Below are positions 7,185-13,913 of a DNA stretch of 23,260 bases, piece by piece; the first letter of the stretch is position 1, and every line of letters starts with the position of its first letter. Where the stretch lies: assembly GCF_900765565.1 (NCBI RefSeq), contig NZ_CAAFRZ010000107.1, forward strand, positions 1 to 23,260. The letters run 5' to 3'. The notes under the pieces are model-generated. The model saw only the letters and a list, made by a program, of their open reading frames with translations, did no database searches and was not told the origin of the DNA. Origin of the DNA: an uncultured Dialister sp. GTDB lineage: Bacteria; Bacillota; Negativicutes; Veillonellales; Dialisteraceae. The translations under genes and the position numbers were made by a program.

Positions 7185-8081
7185 TCAGTCGTCCCGGTCT
7201 ACCTTGTATTTCCGTTCCAGTTCTTTATAGGTATCCAGGCCGATGATGTGGTTGAACTTGCCGAACTCAATCATCCGGTCTGCCGTAGCCTCAGTGGTAC
7301 CGTTCTTTTCAAGGCCCGTAAACAGGTCGTAGAGGGCTTTGGAAATGGTGTACACAGCACTGCAGGCCCAGAAGACCACGGAGAATCCCATTTCTTCCAG
7401 TTCCCTGGCCGGAATGAGAGGTGTCTTGCCTCCTTCGATCATGTTGGCCACGATATAGGCGCCGCTGCCTTCCATGCCCCGGGCAAATTTTTCCAGTTCC
7501 TCCCGGCTTCCGATACCATCGGCGAAGCAGATTTCTGCGCCCGCATCGGCATACCGTTTGCTCCGTTCAATGGCGTCATCGATGCCGTATACCGCCCGGC
7601 TGTCGGTGCGGGACATGATCATGGTTTCCTTGTCGAAACGGGCATCCACAGCGGCCCGGATCTTCTGGGCATGTTCTTCGGCGGAAATGACCTGTTTCCC
7701 ATCCATGTGGCCGCAGCGTTTCGGCCATGCCTGGTCTTCGAAGAAAATGCAGGCAGCCCCGGCCTGTTCAAACATCTGCTCCGTGCGGATCACGTTCAGC
7801 GCATTGCCGTAGCCCGTATCGCCGTCGGCGATGACCGGAATGTTTACGGCGTTGCAGATGCCCGTGAGCTGCTGCGCCATTTCAGAGCAGGAAAGGAGGC
7901 CCACGTCCGGCTGTCCCAGACGGGAAGCGGATACGGAGTATCCGCCCATGGTGATGCAGGTCATGCCGGAGAGCTCAGCAATCCGGGCTGCCAGGGCGTC
8001 CCCCACCCCCGGGGTGACCATGATTTTACCGGATTTCAGGTTATTACGGAAGTCAATACGTTTTTCAGTAGCTGTTTTCAT
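7185..8081 (-). CDS. Isocitrate lyase/PEP mutase superfamily lyase (methylisocitrate- or dimethylmalate-lyase-like)
   Basis: A TIM-barrel C-C lyase of 298 residues. The superfamily splits 2-hydroxy-dicarboxylic acids, for example methylisocitrate into pyruvate and succinate or 2,3-dimethylmalate into pyruvate and propionate. The flexible catalytic loop KRCGH (residues 121-125) with the acid/base Cys is present. It separates lyases from PEP mutases and from the oxaloacetate decarboxylase branch. Other features are GGYSVSASRLGQPD (46-59), the Mg-binding segment IADGDTGYG (84-92) and FEDQ (114-117). Start: AGGAGG seven bases before ATG. No citrate-synthase or propionate-degradation partner is nearby, so PrpB is not assured. 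A T-box leader lies upstream on the same strand, separated from this gene by about 260 bases of repeat DNA; whether it controls this gene is open. Superfamily firm, substrate unknown. Confidence 0.85.
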   Translation of the reverse strand: MKTATEKRIDFRNNLKSGKIMVTPGVGDALAARIAELSGMTCITMGGYSVSASRLGQPDVGLLSCSEMAQQLTGICNAVNIPVIADGDTGYGNALNVIRTEQMFEQAGAACIFFEDQAWPKRCGHMDGKQVISAEEHAQKIRAAVDARFDKETMIMSRTDSRAVYGIDDAIERSKRYADAGAEICFADGIGSREELEKFARGMEGSGAYIVANMIEGGKTPLIPARELEEMGFSVVFWACSAVYTISKALYDLFTGLEKNGTTEATADRMIEFGKFNHIIGLDTYKELERKYKVDRDD

Positions 8082-8102
8082 AATAGTTCCTCCTATTATA
8101 AA

Positions 8103-8335
8103 TAGAGTTGAGATTTGAGGTCCAGCGGCTTCGCCGCCGGTTTGCCTGCTGATGGATAGAGTCAGTTGGTGCGGAGGCTTCTAGCTACTAGCTTTTAGCG
8201 GTTAGGAAAGCTGAACCGCCTACGGCATGGCTTATTTCCGGGTACCCCGATTGAAAGCGCCGCAGGCGAATCAGTTTTCCTGACAGCTAGCCGCTAGAAG
8301 CTAGCAACTCCCGTGTGAGTGGCTCTGCCCGTCAG
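8103..8335. repeat. Repeat block between the T-box leader and the lyase gene
   Basis: Contains GAGTTGAGATTTGAGGTCC with GCGGCTTCGCCGC (8105-8138), and two CTAGCTnnTAGC stretches in inverted orientation (about 8185-8220 and 8280-8310), each with AGGAAAnCTGA. It has no open frame. If the T-box transcript reads through, these repeats form a structured leader ahead of the lyase. Confidence 0.6.
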
Positions 8336-8343
8336 TACCGTGC

Positions 8344-8652
8344 ACATAAAAAGCCTCTTTCCATGGGAAATCCACAGAAAGAGGCGCATCGGCGCGGTAC
8401 CACTCTCACTTATACCTTAGGGAGCATGGAGAATGGTACAAAAAAAGCCCTGTCCCATCGGACAAGGGCGCTCATGGCGCGGTACCACCCTGCATTATAC
8501 TCCATATCCTTAACGCGGACAGACGGTGGACTTACTGATTTTCAGTCCCCAGCTCACAGGCGACACGCCCCTCTTCCATACCGGTTTCCATCCTCCCGGC
8601 TCTCTGTCATTTCCGACAGGGCTTATTCCTGTTCCTCGCTTAGTTCTTATTA
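8344..8652 (-). ncRNA. T-box leader with two tandem antiterminator/terminator modules
   Basis: Read on the minus strand, the 5' part (about 8652-8545) looks like Stem I, with AGAGAG, an apical GGATGGAAACCGG loop region and a GTGAGCTG K-turn-like segment. The first T-box motif AGGGTGGTACCGCG is at 8478-8491. Its antiterminator pairs AGGG with CCCT and GCGC with GCGC around a TGGTACC bulge. The competing terminator with seven T is at 8440-8469. A second motif AGAGTGGTACCGCG at 8393-8406 has its own fully paired antiterminator (AGAG/CTCT, GCGC/GCGC) and terminator at 8348-8385. Only about 35 bases separate the modules, too few for a second Stem I. TGGT in both bulges requires a tRNA with A at position 73. 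Candidate specifier triplets in the internal loop are GTG or GTC (Val) and TGT (Cys); A73 favours valine. The nearest downstream gene is the lyase at 7185-8081. Confidence 0.88.
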
Positions 8653-8658
8653 CCCGCT

Positions 8659-8687
8659 ATTATAATAGGCATTGTTCTATCTGTCAA
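8659..8687 (-). promoter_or_regulatory. Consensus sigma-A promoter of the T-box leader
   Basis: Minus strand TTGACA (8682-8687), exactly 17 bases, TATAAT (8659-8664). Both hexamers are perfect. Transcription would start near 8652, at the foot of Stem I. Confidence 0.9.
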
Positions 8688-8699
8688 GGAGGGTGGGAA

Positions 8700-9015
8700 C
8701 GGCGGGTATGTGCAGATGCCCAGGGCGGCGCAAAAGTTTCCGGCTATAAGTCAGGAGTGAGGAGTGAGGAGTGAGGAGTGAGGAGTGGTGGTGCGGCGCA
8801 CAAATCGGATAGCGCCGCAGATTTTATATTTAACACAAAAGTCGCTGATCCTGTCTGGCATCTGACGAATGGAGTCTCCACCAAACGTAAGTATTAAGGA
8901 CAAATAGCCCGCGTCAAAGTTGCAGGATAGATGCGGCGTGGCCGCAGAATACAAATTCGTGCCGCTATATAATTTGTTGCGGCACACCTTCTCCCTGGCC
9001 GAGGACCGCAGCCCT
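8700..9015. repeat. Hairpin and heptamer repeats between T-box promoter and yitT-like gene
   Basis: GAGGAGT-type heptamers (8752-8788) are followed by GCGGCGC (8793-8799) and GCGCCGC (8812-8818): the 570-631 unit in inverted orientation. A further hairpin with arms GTGCCGC (8959-8965) and GCGGCAC (8979-8985) around TATATAATTTGTT lies close to the yitT-like stop codon. I see no gene here and no convincing terminator for the yitT-like gene. Confidence 0.6.
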
Positions 9016-9023
9016 TTCCTCTA

Positions 9024-10034
9024 TCATTTCCCTTTCCCCTCATCCTCCGGATGGGCTTCTGACTCCATTTCGTAGGACCACATGTGGGTGGGCACCAGGT
9101 TTCCTTCCTTGTCACAGGTGTAGCGGACGGAGTGGGGCATATTATGGGCCGTGGACAGGGGCCGCGTGAAACCCCGGCCGATGACATCGGTGGTGTTCAT
9201 GATAAAGAGGAAAGCCGAAGGGTCGATATCTTCGATAAGATGGCGGACCCTGGTGATCTGGGTGAGGTCCACGATGGCAAAGACGATCTTCTTTTCCACT
9301 CCGGAAAAGGCGCCCTGGCCATAGAGGAGGGTAGCGCCGTGGTGGATATTCCGAAGGATGGCATCGGAGATTTCCAGGGGCTTATCGGATACGATGAAGG
9401 CCGCCTTCCTCTGGGCAAAGCCGATGACGATACGGCTGGAAAGGTTCGCATTGATGTACATGGCAATAAGGGTGCAGATGGCGGGCTCCAGGGTAAATAT
9501 GAAAGCCCCCGCCGTGACGATGATGAAATTCAGGGCGAACACCACGTACCCGATTTCCAGGTTATAGTATTTCTTCAGGATGGCACCGATCACATCGAGG
9601 CCGCCGGTATTGCTGTTGTACCGGTACAGGATGCCCATGGACACCCCCAGCACCACGCCGCCGGAAATGGCTGCCACCAGGGGATCCTTCACCACGTTGT
9701 AACTGGAAAGGAAAGCGGTGAGATCGATGAATACAGAACACAGCACGGTGCCCAGGATCGTAATCAGGGTATAGAACTTCCCCATGAATTTCAGGGAAAG
9801 AAGGAGAATCGGGATATTGAGGAGCAGGTTCGCCATGCCGATGGGGAAACCGGTCAGGTAGTAGAGAATCATGGCAATACCTGTGAGACCGCCGGACAGG
9901 AACTGATGGGGCACAAGGAACACATTCACCCCGATGGAATAGCCAAACGTCCCTACCACCGTAATGGCAATGATAAAAGCAAGGCGTTGCCAGAATGTGG
10001 GCGTATGGAAATCGGCCCCTAACACGTTTGCCAT
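9024..10034 (-). CDS. YitT family membrane protein (DUF161-DUF2179)
   Basis: A 336-residue integral membrane protein. The N-terminal two thirds hold five to six hydrophobic segments with the family signature LVPHQFLSGGLTGIAMIL (about residues 40-57) and NSNTGGLDVIGAIL (about 141-154). The last third (about 220-310) is the soluble DUF2179 domain, with GVEKKIVFAIVDLTQI and a DVIGRGF segment. The C-terminus is charged. Purine-rich AAGGAAGGAAAG precedes the ATG by about 9 bases. It is monocistronic with a TATAAT upstream. The family is common in Firmicutes and its transported substrate is not established, so I assign none. Confidence 0.9.
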   Translation of the reverse strand: MANVLGADFHTPTFWQRLAFIIAITVVGTFGYSIGVNVFLVPHQFLSGGLTGIAMILYYLTGFPIGMANLLLNIPILLLSLKFMGKFYTLITILGTVLCSVFIDLTAFLSSYNVVKDPLVAAISGGVVLGVSMGILYRYNSNTGGLDVIGAILKKYYNLEIGYVVFALNFIIVTAGAFIFTLEPAICTLIAMYINANLSSRIVIGFAQRKAAFIVSDKPLEISDAILRNIHHGATLLYGQGAFSGVEKKIVFAIVDLTQITRVRHLIEDIDPSAFLFIMNTTDVIGRGFTRPLSTAHNMPHSVRYTCDKEGNLVPTHMWSYEMESEAHPEDEGKGK

Positions 10035-10082
10035 AATTGATTTCTTTCCTTCCTTCTTTACAAGATGAAAAATTCCTATCTC

Positions 10083-10112
10083 ATTATATCATTCCCACAG
10101 GGCCCGGGAAAA
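10083..10112 (-). promoter_or_regulatory. Candidate promoter of the yitT-like gene
   Basis: A perfect TATAAT on the minus strand at 10083-10088; the -35 region (TTTCCC, 17 bases further up) is poor. The leader would be about 40 bases. Confidence 0.4.
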
Positions 10113-10470
10113 AATATTTTCCTGTATAGTAAGAAAATCGAGATCAAGGCCGAGGTGAATAGCCTGCGGCGCTTCCCTGTGTCATTCCCGATACAATGAT
10201 TCTCCCATTGTCTTTCAGCTTCAGCTGTGGGAAAATGGAGAAAAGGACGATCAGGGGCTTCTGTATGTTTACGGCTGGAATCATTCGCACAGAGCTTCTG
10301 GCGGTCATCCCTTAGCTTTCAGGAAAACGGATCGGCCTGCGGCGCTTTCTATCCCCTATGACCGCCAGTCATCCATGCCGCAGGCTTTCGTGCTTTCCTG
10401 GCTGCCAGCAGCTCCGTGCTGGCGGCTCTACCCGTAAGCATACCTTCACATGCCCTGCGTTAAAGAAAGA
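10113..10470. repeat. Intergenic region with degenerate repeats
   Basis: Short members of the families are seen: ATCGAGATCAAGGCCGAGG (10138-10156), GCCTGCGGCGCTTCC (10162-10176), and CAGGAAAACGGATCGGCCTGCGGCGC (split here as AGGAAAACGG then CCTGCGGCGC, about 10321-10345). No gene or clear promoter for the cupin gene could be picked out. The cupin frame runs back to 10358 but without a credible start there. Confidence 0.4.
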
Positions 10471-10480
10471 AGGTCATCCT

Positions 10481-11203
10481 ATGTCGAAACTCACAAACCC
10501 GCCGCCCCAAAAAGTGGACCATTTCAACGGCGGCAACGGCCACGTGATTCTCCAGGCCATTGCGGGGCCGGACATATTGAAAGACAAATGCCGGCTCTAT
10601 ATGAAGCGCACCTTGGAGAAAGGCTGCTCTATCGGGTTCCATCCCCATCGGGGAGATGAAGAAATCTACTACATTCTCTCTGGGCATGGCCTCTACACCA
10701 ATAAAGCCGGCCACTGGGACGCCGGCCCCGGAGATGCCCTGTTCTGCCCAAATGGCGACAGCCACAGCATCGTAAACGCAGAGGATACAGACCTCGTCAT
10801 GATAGGCCTGGTCATTTATGATACAGATCCTGTCCCGGTTATAAAGAAAGAAGGAACTCCTATGCTTGAAAAACTGCCACCCAAAATCATTGAACATGCC
10901 AATGGCGGCAAAGGCCGCATCATTCTCCAGCCCATCGCCGGACCGGACGTATTGAAGGACAAATGCCGGCTCTACGTGAAATGCACCCTGGCCAAAGGAT
11001 GCTCCATGGGGGTCCACCAGCACAAAGGGGATGGGGAAATCTACTACATCCTCTCGGGCCATGGCCTTTACACCGATAACGACAGCACCTACGAAGTGGT
11101 CCCCGGAGACGCCACATTCTGCAAGAACGGTGACCGCCACGGCCTGGAAAACATCGGCAATGAAGACCTCGTCTTCATGGGTCTCATTATTTATGATAAA
11201 TGA
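10481..11203 (+). CDS. Double cupin protein (fused tandem duplicate)
   Basis: A 240-residue soluble protein of two cupin_2 domains, about residues 10-114 and 134-239. Each has the full metal-binding motif: H54, H56, E61, H95 in the first and H179, H181, E186, H220 in the second. The halves share long identical stretches such as LKDKCRLY and EIYYILSGHGLYT, so they are a recent duplication. The linker DNA repeats the ribosome binding site: AAAGAAAGAAGG, seven bases, ATG occurs before 10481 and again before 10862. The duplication therefore copied the whole gene with its SD, and the first stop was later lost. Internal initiation at 10862 could yield a separate 113-residue single cupin. Start chosen on that SD. 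The reaction is unknown; cupins of this type include isomerases, dioxygenases and sugar- or ligand-binding proteins. Confidence 0.85.
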   Translation: MSKLTNPPPQKVDHFNGGNGHVILQAIAGPDILKDKCRLYMKRTLEKGCSIGFHPHRGDEEIYYILSGHGLYTNKAGHWDAGPGDALFCPNGDSHSIVNAEDTDLVMIGLVIYDTDPVPVIKKEGTPMLEKLPPKIIEHANGGKGRIILQPIAGPDVLKDKCRLYVKCTLAKGCSMGVHQHKGDGEIYYILSGHGLYTDNDSTYEVVPGDATFCKNGDRHGLENIGNEDLVFMGLIIYDK

Positions 11204-11204
11204 A

Positions 11205-11690
11205 CAGAGTTGAGAGTTGAGAGTTGAGGACCAGCGGCTCCGCCGCGAGAAACCTGGCTCTCCACTGGGTGTGTCTGCGAAGCAGCCTGAGGAGGCCATT
11301 TGCGGCGAAGCCGCTGGCCCAGTCTGTCATCTGACGTCTTTTGCCACAAAGTGGTTGGGCCTCAATTCTTTCCAGCAGAATTCCTCTGCTTCGCAGATTC
11401 TGCCCCTGCGGGGCAGATCCATCCCCCGGCCTTCGGCCCGCCCCCTTCTCCAAGGGGGCACTTGTTTACGGTTATTCCCAATATGTGAGATAAGACTAAA
11501 GCATGCAGCCCCTTAGAGAAGGGGCGCGGCAAAGCCGCAGGATGGATGCGGCGAAAGCCGCTGGTCCTCTTCTAGCTGCCAGGAAAGCTCAACAGCCCCC
11601 CCTGATGACGCTACACTTCAGTATGCAAAACCGCCGCGAAGCGGCTATCCAGCTCAATGCCCAAGGCTAAAGGCTCAAGGCCCCACATAT
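11205..11690. repeat. Composite palindromic repeat block after the cupin gene
   Basis: It begins with tandem GAGAGTTGA units and GCGGCTCCGCCGC. A long imperfect inverted repeat then spans about 11372-11577: left arm GATCCATCCCCCGGCCTTCGG...CCCCCTTCTCCAAGGGGGC, core about 11461-11508 with TATGTGAGATAAG, and right arm CCCCTTAGAGAAGGGG...GGATGGATGCGG. The core matches 19821-19887 in the opposite orientation. The end (11655-11690) has GCTCAATGCCCAAGGCTAAA words. No coding signal is seen. Confidence 0.65.
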
Positions 11691-11735
11691 ATGGCCTTAC
11701 TCTTATTCTTCCGTTACCATCGCAAAGCACTATGA

Positions 11736-11767
11736 AAAAAGCACGAACCCGAAGGTCCGTGCTTTTT
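11736..11767 (-). terminator. Terminator of the DUF2922-DUF1659 operon
   Basis: Minus strand stem GCACGGACC / GGTTCGTGC (one G-U pair) with a TTCG tetraloop, flanked by A and T tracts. It is 14 bases beyond the DUF1659 stop. Confidence 0.92.
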
Positions 11768-11780
11768 CTTATGCCATGCT

Positions 11781-12014
11781 TCAGGCGCCGGCACCGTCAC
11801 TGAGGTCACCGGTATCCACCCGTCTGACCCCGTTCAGGGTGAGGGAGGAGAGGCCGGCCAGTGCATTACCTGCATCCAGGAGCTGCTGGTCCGTAGCGTC
11901 CAGCTTCACCTGGGAGAGGGTCACCGTTTTCACGGCTGCCTTGCCGGAGGCGGTGGTGCCGTTATTGAAACGGACCTGAAGTTTCACATCGGAAATCGCT
12001 TTTACTGCTGCCAT
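11781..12014 (-). CDS. DUF1659 family small protein
   Basis: A 77-residue cytosolic-type protein without signal peptide or membrane segment. The pattern KLQVRFNNG...GKAAVKTVTLSQVKLDATDQQLLDAG...LAGLSSLTLNGVRRVD fits DUF1659, whose function is unknown. SD AAAGGAA lies 7 bases before the ATG. It is second in an operon with the DUF2922 gene (36-base gap) under the GGGACA-N17-ACTATATAGACAG promoter. In other Firmicutes DUF1659 and DUF2922 genes are commonly neighbours, often near yvrJ-type genes or sigma factors. Here a sigma factor gene lies 2 kb away. Family recognition is good; the role is unknown. Confidence 0.82.
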   Translation of the reverse strand: MAAVKAISDVKLQVRFNNGTTASGKAAVKTVTLSQVKLDATDQQLLDAGNALAGLSSLTLNGVRRVDTGDLSDGAGA

Positions 12015-12050
12015 AATAGGTTCCTTTCTTTTTTACAACTAACCAGTCTC

Positions 12051-12257
12051 TTACGCCAGATCCTCGGAGGAAGTGGTGATGACGCTGGCCCTGTCCAGGG
12101 CTACCACATCGGCGCCGGCGTTGGTGACGAGGATGGGAATCAGCTTCTCTGCTGCCGCCTTCGCCTCATCCAGGGTCACATTTTCCTTTGGGCTGGCAAT
12201 GGTGATGGTCATGGTGGAGTTACCGCTGGTCTTGAATACGAGTGCAAGATTCTTCAT
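12051..12257 (-). CDS. DUF2922 family small protein
   Basis: A 68-residue protein without signal peptide. The pattern LALVFKTSG...MTITIASPKENVTLDEAKAAAEKLI...VVALDRASVITT matches DUF2922, of unknown function. SD AAAGGAAA is just upstream of the ATG. It is the first gene of a two-gene operon with the DUF1659 gene. The leader is about 75 bases, downstream of the special promoter at 12342-12377. I infer that the pair acts with the holin, lysozyme and sigma genes at 12675-14573 because they share the promoter type. Confidence 0.82.
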   Translation of the reverse strand: MKNLALVFKTSGNSTMTITIASPKENVTLDEAKAAAEKLIPILVTNAGADVVALDRASVITTSSEDLA

Positions 12258-12341
12258 AGGTTTTTTCCTTTCTTATAAACAGTGGAATCAGGGGAGAAGT
12301 TTCCGATCTGCCCCCGCGCGCCGGGCTTTCTCTTCGCTTCT

Positions 12342-12377
12342 CTGTCTATATAGTGCAGGGAGAGGAGAAAGTGTCCC
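12342..12377 (-). promoter_or_regulatory. Alternative-sigma-type promoter of the DUF2922-DUF1659 operon
   Basis: Minus strand GGGACA (12372-12377), 17 bases, ACTATATAGACAG (12342-12354). The same two blocks with the same 17-base gap occur before the holin gene (13783-13818) and I found them nowhere else in the window. No TTGACA-like -35 is present, so sigma-A recognition is unlikely. Confidence 0.68.
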
Positions 12378-12387
12378 GGGAAATTTA

Positions 12388-12610
12388 TAGAGTTGAGAGT
12401 TGAAAGTTGAGGTCCAGCCGCTTCGCGGCGGATTGGCATGCTAATGGACAGAGTCACCGGCACGGGGCTGTTAGCTGCCAGCTTTTAGCGGCTAGAAGCC
12501 TCCGCCCGTTCGCACGTCCACTTATTCATCTGTCACTCGGCCCGCAGGGCCTGTCCGGCTCAAGGCTAAAGGCTCAATGCCCCCATCCGTTCGCATAACA
12601 CTCAGTCATA
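12388..12610. repeat. Dispersed repeats between DUF operon and lysozyme terminator
   Basis: Includes GAGTTGAGAGTTGAAAGTTG, GTCCAGCCGCTTCGCGGC, GGATTGGCATGCTAATGGAC, GGCACGGGGCTGTTAGCTG with TTTTAGCGGCTAGAAGC, and CTCAAGGCTAAAGGCTCAAT followed by CCGTTCGCA. It is the same ordered set as at 17685-17815. No gene is seen. Confidence 0.65.
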
Positions 12611-12634
12611 CTATCGCCATCAGCCGTCAAAGTG

Positions 12635-12672
12635 AAAAGGAACCGTGAAAGCACTCTTTCACGGTTCCTTTT
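12635..12672. terminator. Terminator of the holin-lysozyme operon
   Basis: Perfect stem AAAAGGAACCGTGAAAG / CTTTCACGGTTCCTTTT with a 4-base loop, just beyond the lysozyme stop. It is symmetric and could stop transcription from either side. Confidence 0.93.
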
Positions 12673-12674
12673 CA

Positions 12675-13265
12675 TTAATCCATACAAATATCCCCGTCCA
12701 GTTCCATTCCTTCCAACCGCAGGGCATTGGTGAACTGCCACAGGGAGGCGCCGGGATAACTGCATTCCCTGCCCCACTGGGCACACCACACCGGTGTCCC
12801 CGGCGGCAGGGAGGGCACGTGGATTTTATGGGTGAGCCAGTCCCAGCTGCCATAGATACCACAGGGATATCCCTCCTTCTTCATTTCTTCCAAAAAGGAA
12901 GCGGAAATGGCGGTGATGGCCTGGCCATCGGTGAGGCCATTCTTTTCCTTGTACCGGTCTGCATCTTCCATATCCAGCCAGCAGCCCATGGACAAACGGG
13001 ACAATGAAAGGCCACAGTCCCGAAGCACAAAGGCGGTGAACCGGGCTTCCCGGGCCGCCGCCTCCATCGTCAGGGCATAGCTGTAGTAGTAGATTCCCAC
13101 CTCTATGCCCGCCGCCAGGGCGCCGTTGATATTTTCATAGAACAATTCGTCCAGATGGACCTGTCCCCAGCCCAGACGGACGATGGCGAAGGAAAGGCCT
13201 CCCCTTTTCAGGGCCCTCCAGGGAATGGACCCATTGTGCTCTGATACATCGATGCCCCACTTCAT
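12675..13265 (-). CDS. Glycoside hydrolase family 25 lysozyme
   Basis: A peptidoglycan N-acetylmuramidase of 196 residues, a single GH25 catalytic domain with no signal peptide and no wall-binding domain. Motifs: GIDVSEHNG at 4-12 (D6), the catalytic pair D98 and E100 in WLDMED, a YYYSYA strand near 59-64, VWCAQWG and LWQFTNA near the C-terminus. Lacking a signal, it needs the holin for access to the wall, as phage endolysins do. Its ATG overlaps the holin stop (ATGA), so the two are translationally coupled. Despite the phage-like pair no other phage gene is present, and the promoter is shared with the DUF2922-DUF1659 operon. That favours a domesticated lysis or export module over a prophage remnant. 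Confidence 0.92.
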   Translation of the reverse strand: MKWGIDVSEHNGSIPWRALKRGGLSFAIVRLGWGQVHLDELFYENINGALAAGIEVGIYYYSYALTMEAAAREARFTAFVLRDCGLSLSRLSMGCWLDMEDADRYKEKNGLTDGQAITAISASFLEEMKKEGYPCGIYGSWDWLTHKIHVPSLPPGTPVWCAQWGRECSYPGASLWQFTNALRLEGMELDGDICMD

Positions 13266-13753
13266 TTTCCCACCCCCTTCAGCCGTTTGAGGAGAAGGGC
13301 CATGGACGTAAAGCCCGCCTCCGACAGGTTCTCAATCACCGACAGGGCCTCCGACGCCGCCAGGTAGCTGATGGCCAGGGATACCATGTCTGAAGGCTGT
13401 CCGGAAGACTGGAGCAGGTAATCCGCACACCCCGCTGCCAGGACACAGATGTTGTAGAGGATCAGCTTCGACAGTCCCCGTTCCTTCATGATCCGGCTCC
13501 GGATGAGGCCCAGCTTCCGGGCCCGGGGAATGGCCTCCGCCATGGCCAGAAGGGAGGGCTCCTTCTTCCCCTCCGCCCGGAGCAGGGACGCCGCAATGGC
13601 GAGCCACCGGGTGAGAAGGTCCAGCAGCACCAGCAGGGAGAAACAGAGAAACATAAGGGCATGGTGGGCAGCCACCAGGAAGAGAAGGGACCCCGTCACT
13701 TTCAGGGGAAAGCAGCTGGCCAGGTCCTTCCCGGATTCCAGTAAATGATTCAT
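13262..13753 (-). CDS. TcdE-type phage holin family protein
   Basis: A small membrane protein of 163 residues. Hydrophobic segments lie at about 19-57 (one or two spans), 95-112 and 122-140. The C-terminal stretch ASEALSVIENLSEAG (133-147) is characteristic of the toxin-secretion/phage-lysis holin family that includes TcdE. The tail is basic. Holins form membrane lesions that release endolysins or export cargo. Start: AAAGGAG a few bases before ATG. It is the first gene of a two-gene operon with the GH25 lysozyme (4-base overlap), about 25 bases after the special promoter at 13783-13818. It is divergent from the sigma gene. Family recognition is good; actual pore activity is untested. Confidence 0.85.
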   Translation of the reverse strand: MNHLLESGKDLASCFPLKVTGSLLFLVAAHHALMFLCFSLLVLLDLLTRWLAIAASLLRAEGKKEPSLLAMAEAIPRARKLGLIRSRIMKERGLSKLILYNICVLAAGCADYLLQSSGQPSDMVSLAISYLAASEALSVIENLSEAGFTSMALLLKRLKGVGK

Positions 13754-13782
13754 AATGACTCTCCTTTCGCAGCAGCTATTTC

Positions 13783-13818
13783 CTGTCTGTATAGTCCCCC
13801 TGCCGGAAAGGATGTCCC
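13783..13818 (-). promoter_or_regulatory. Alternative-sigma-type promoter of the holin-lysozyme operon
   Basis: Minus strand GGGACA (13813-13818), 17 bases, ACTATACAGACAG (13783-13795). It matches the promoter at 12342-12377 in all 6 upstream bases and 12 of 13 downstream bases with identical spacing, while the spacers differ completely. It faces away from the sigma gene. Confidence 0.68.
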
Positions 13819-13876
13819 AAAGGAAATATTTCTTTTACCTCTGCCGCCTTACCGGGAAAAGGGAGGGTACCAGATC

Positions 13877-13913
13877 CTGTAAGACCTTTTTCCGGGCTTA
13901 CAGCTCCTGTAAG
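13877..13913. other. Mutually exclusive hairpins upstream of the sigma gene
   Basis: CTGTAAG (13877-13883), CTTACAG (13897-13903) and CTGTAAG (13907-13913) occur in a row. The middle copy can pair perfectly with either neighbour (loops of 13 and 3 bases), so only one hairpin can form at a time. It lies about 110-150 bases before the sigma start, in the divergent regulatory region. Confidence 0.4.

Noticed and set aside
8095..8100. TATAAT as promoter of the lyase gene
   Set aside because: It directly abuts the AGGAGG, so a transcript starting 7 bases later would lack the ribosome binding site. There is no good -35.
8752..8788. Tandem GAGTGAG heptamers as a CRISPR array
   Set aside because: Units are 7 bases and directly abutting, without spacers, and no cas genes are present.
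12675..13753. Holin and lysozyme as a prophage remnant
   Set aside because: No other phage gene, integrase or attachment site is visible. The pair shares a promoter type with the DUF2922-DUF1659 operon. A remnant origin long ago cannot be excluded.
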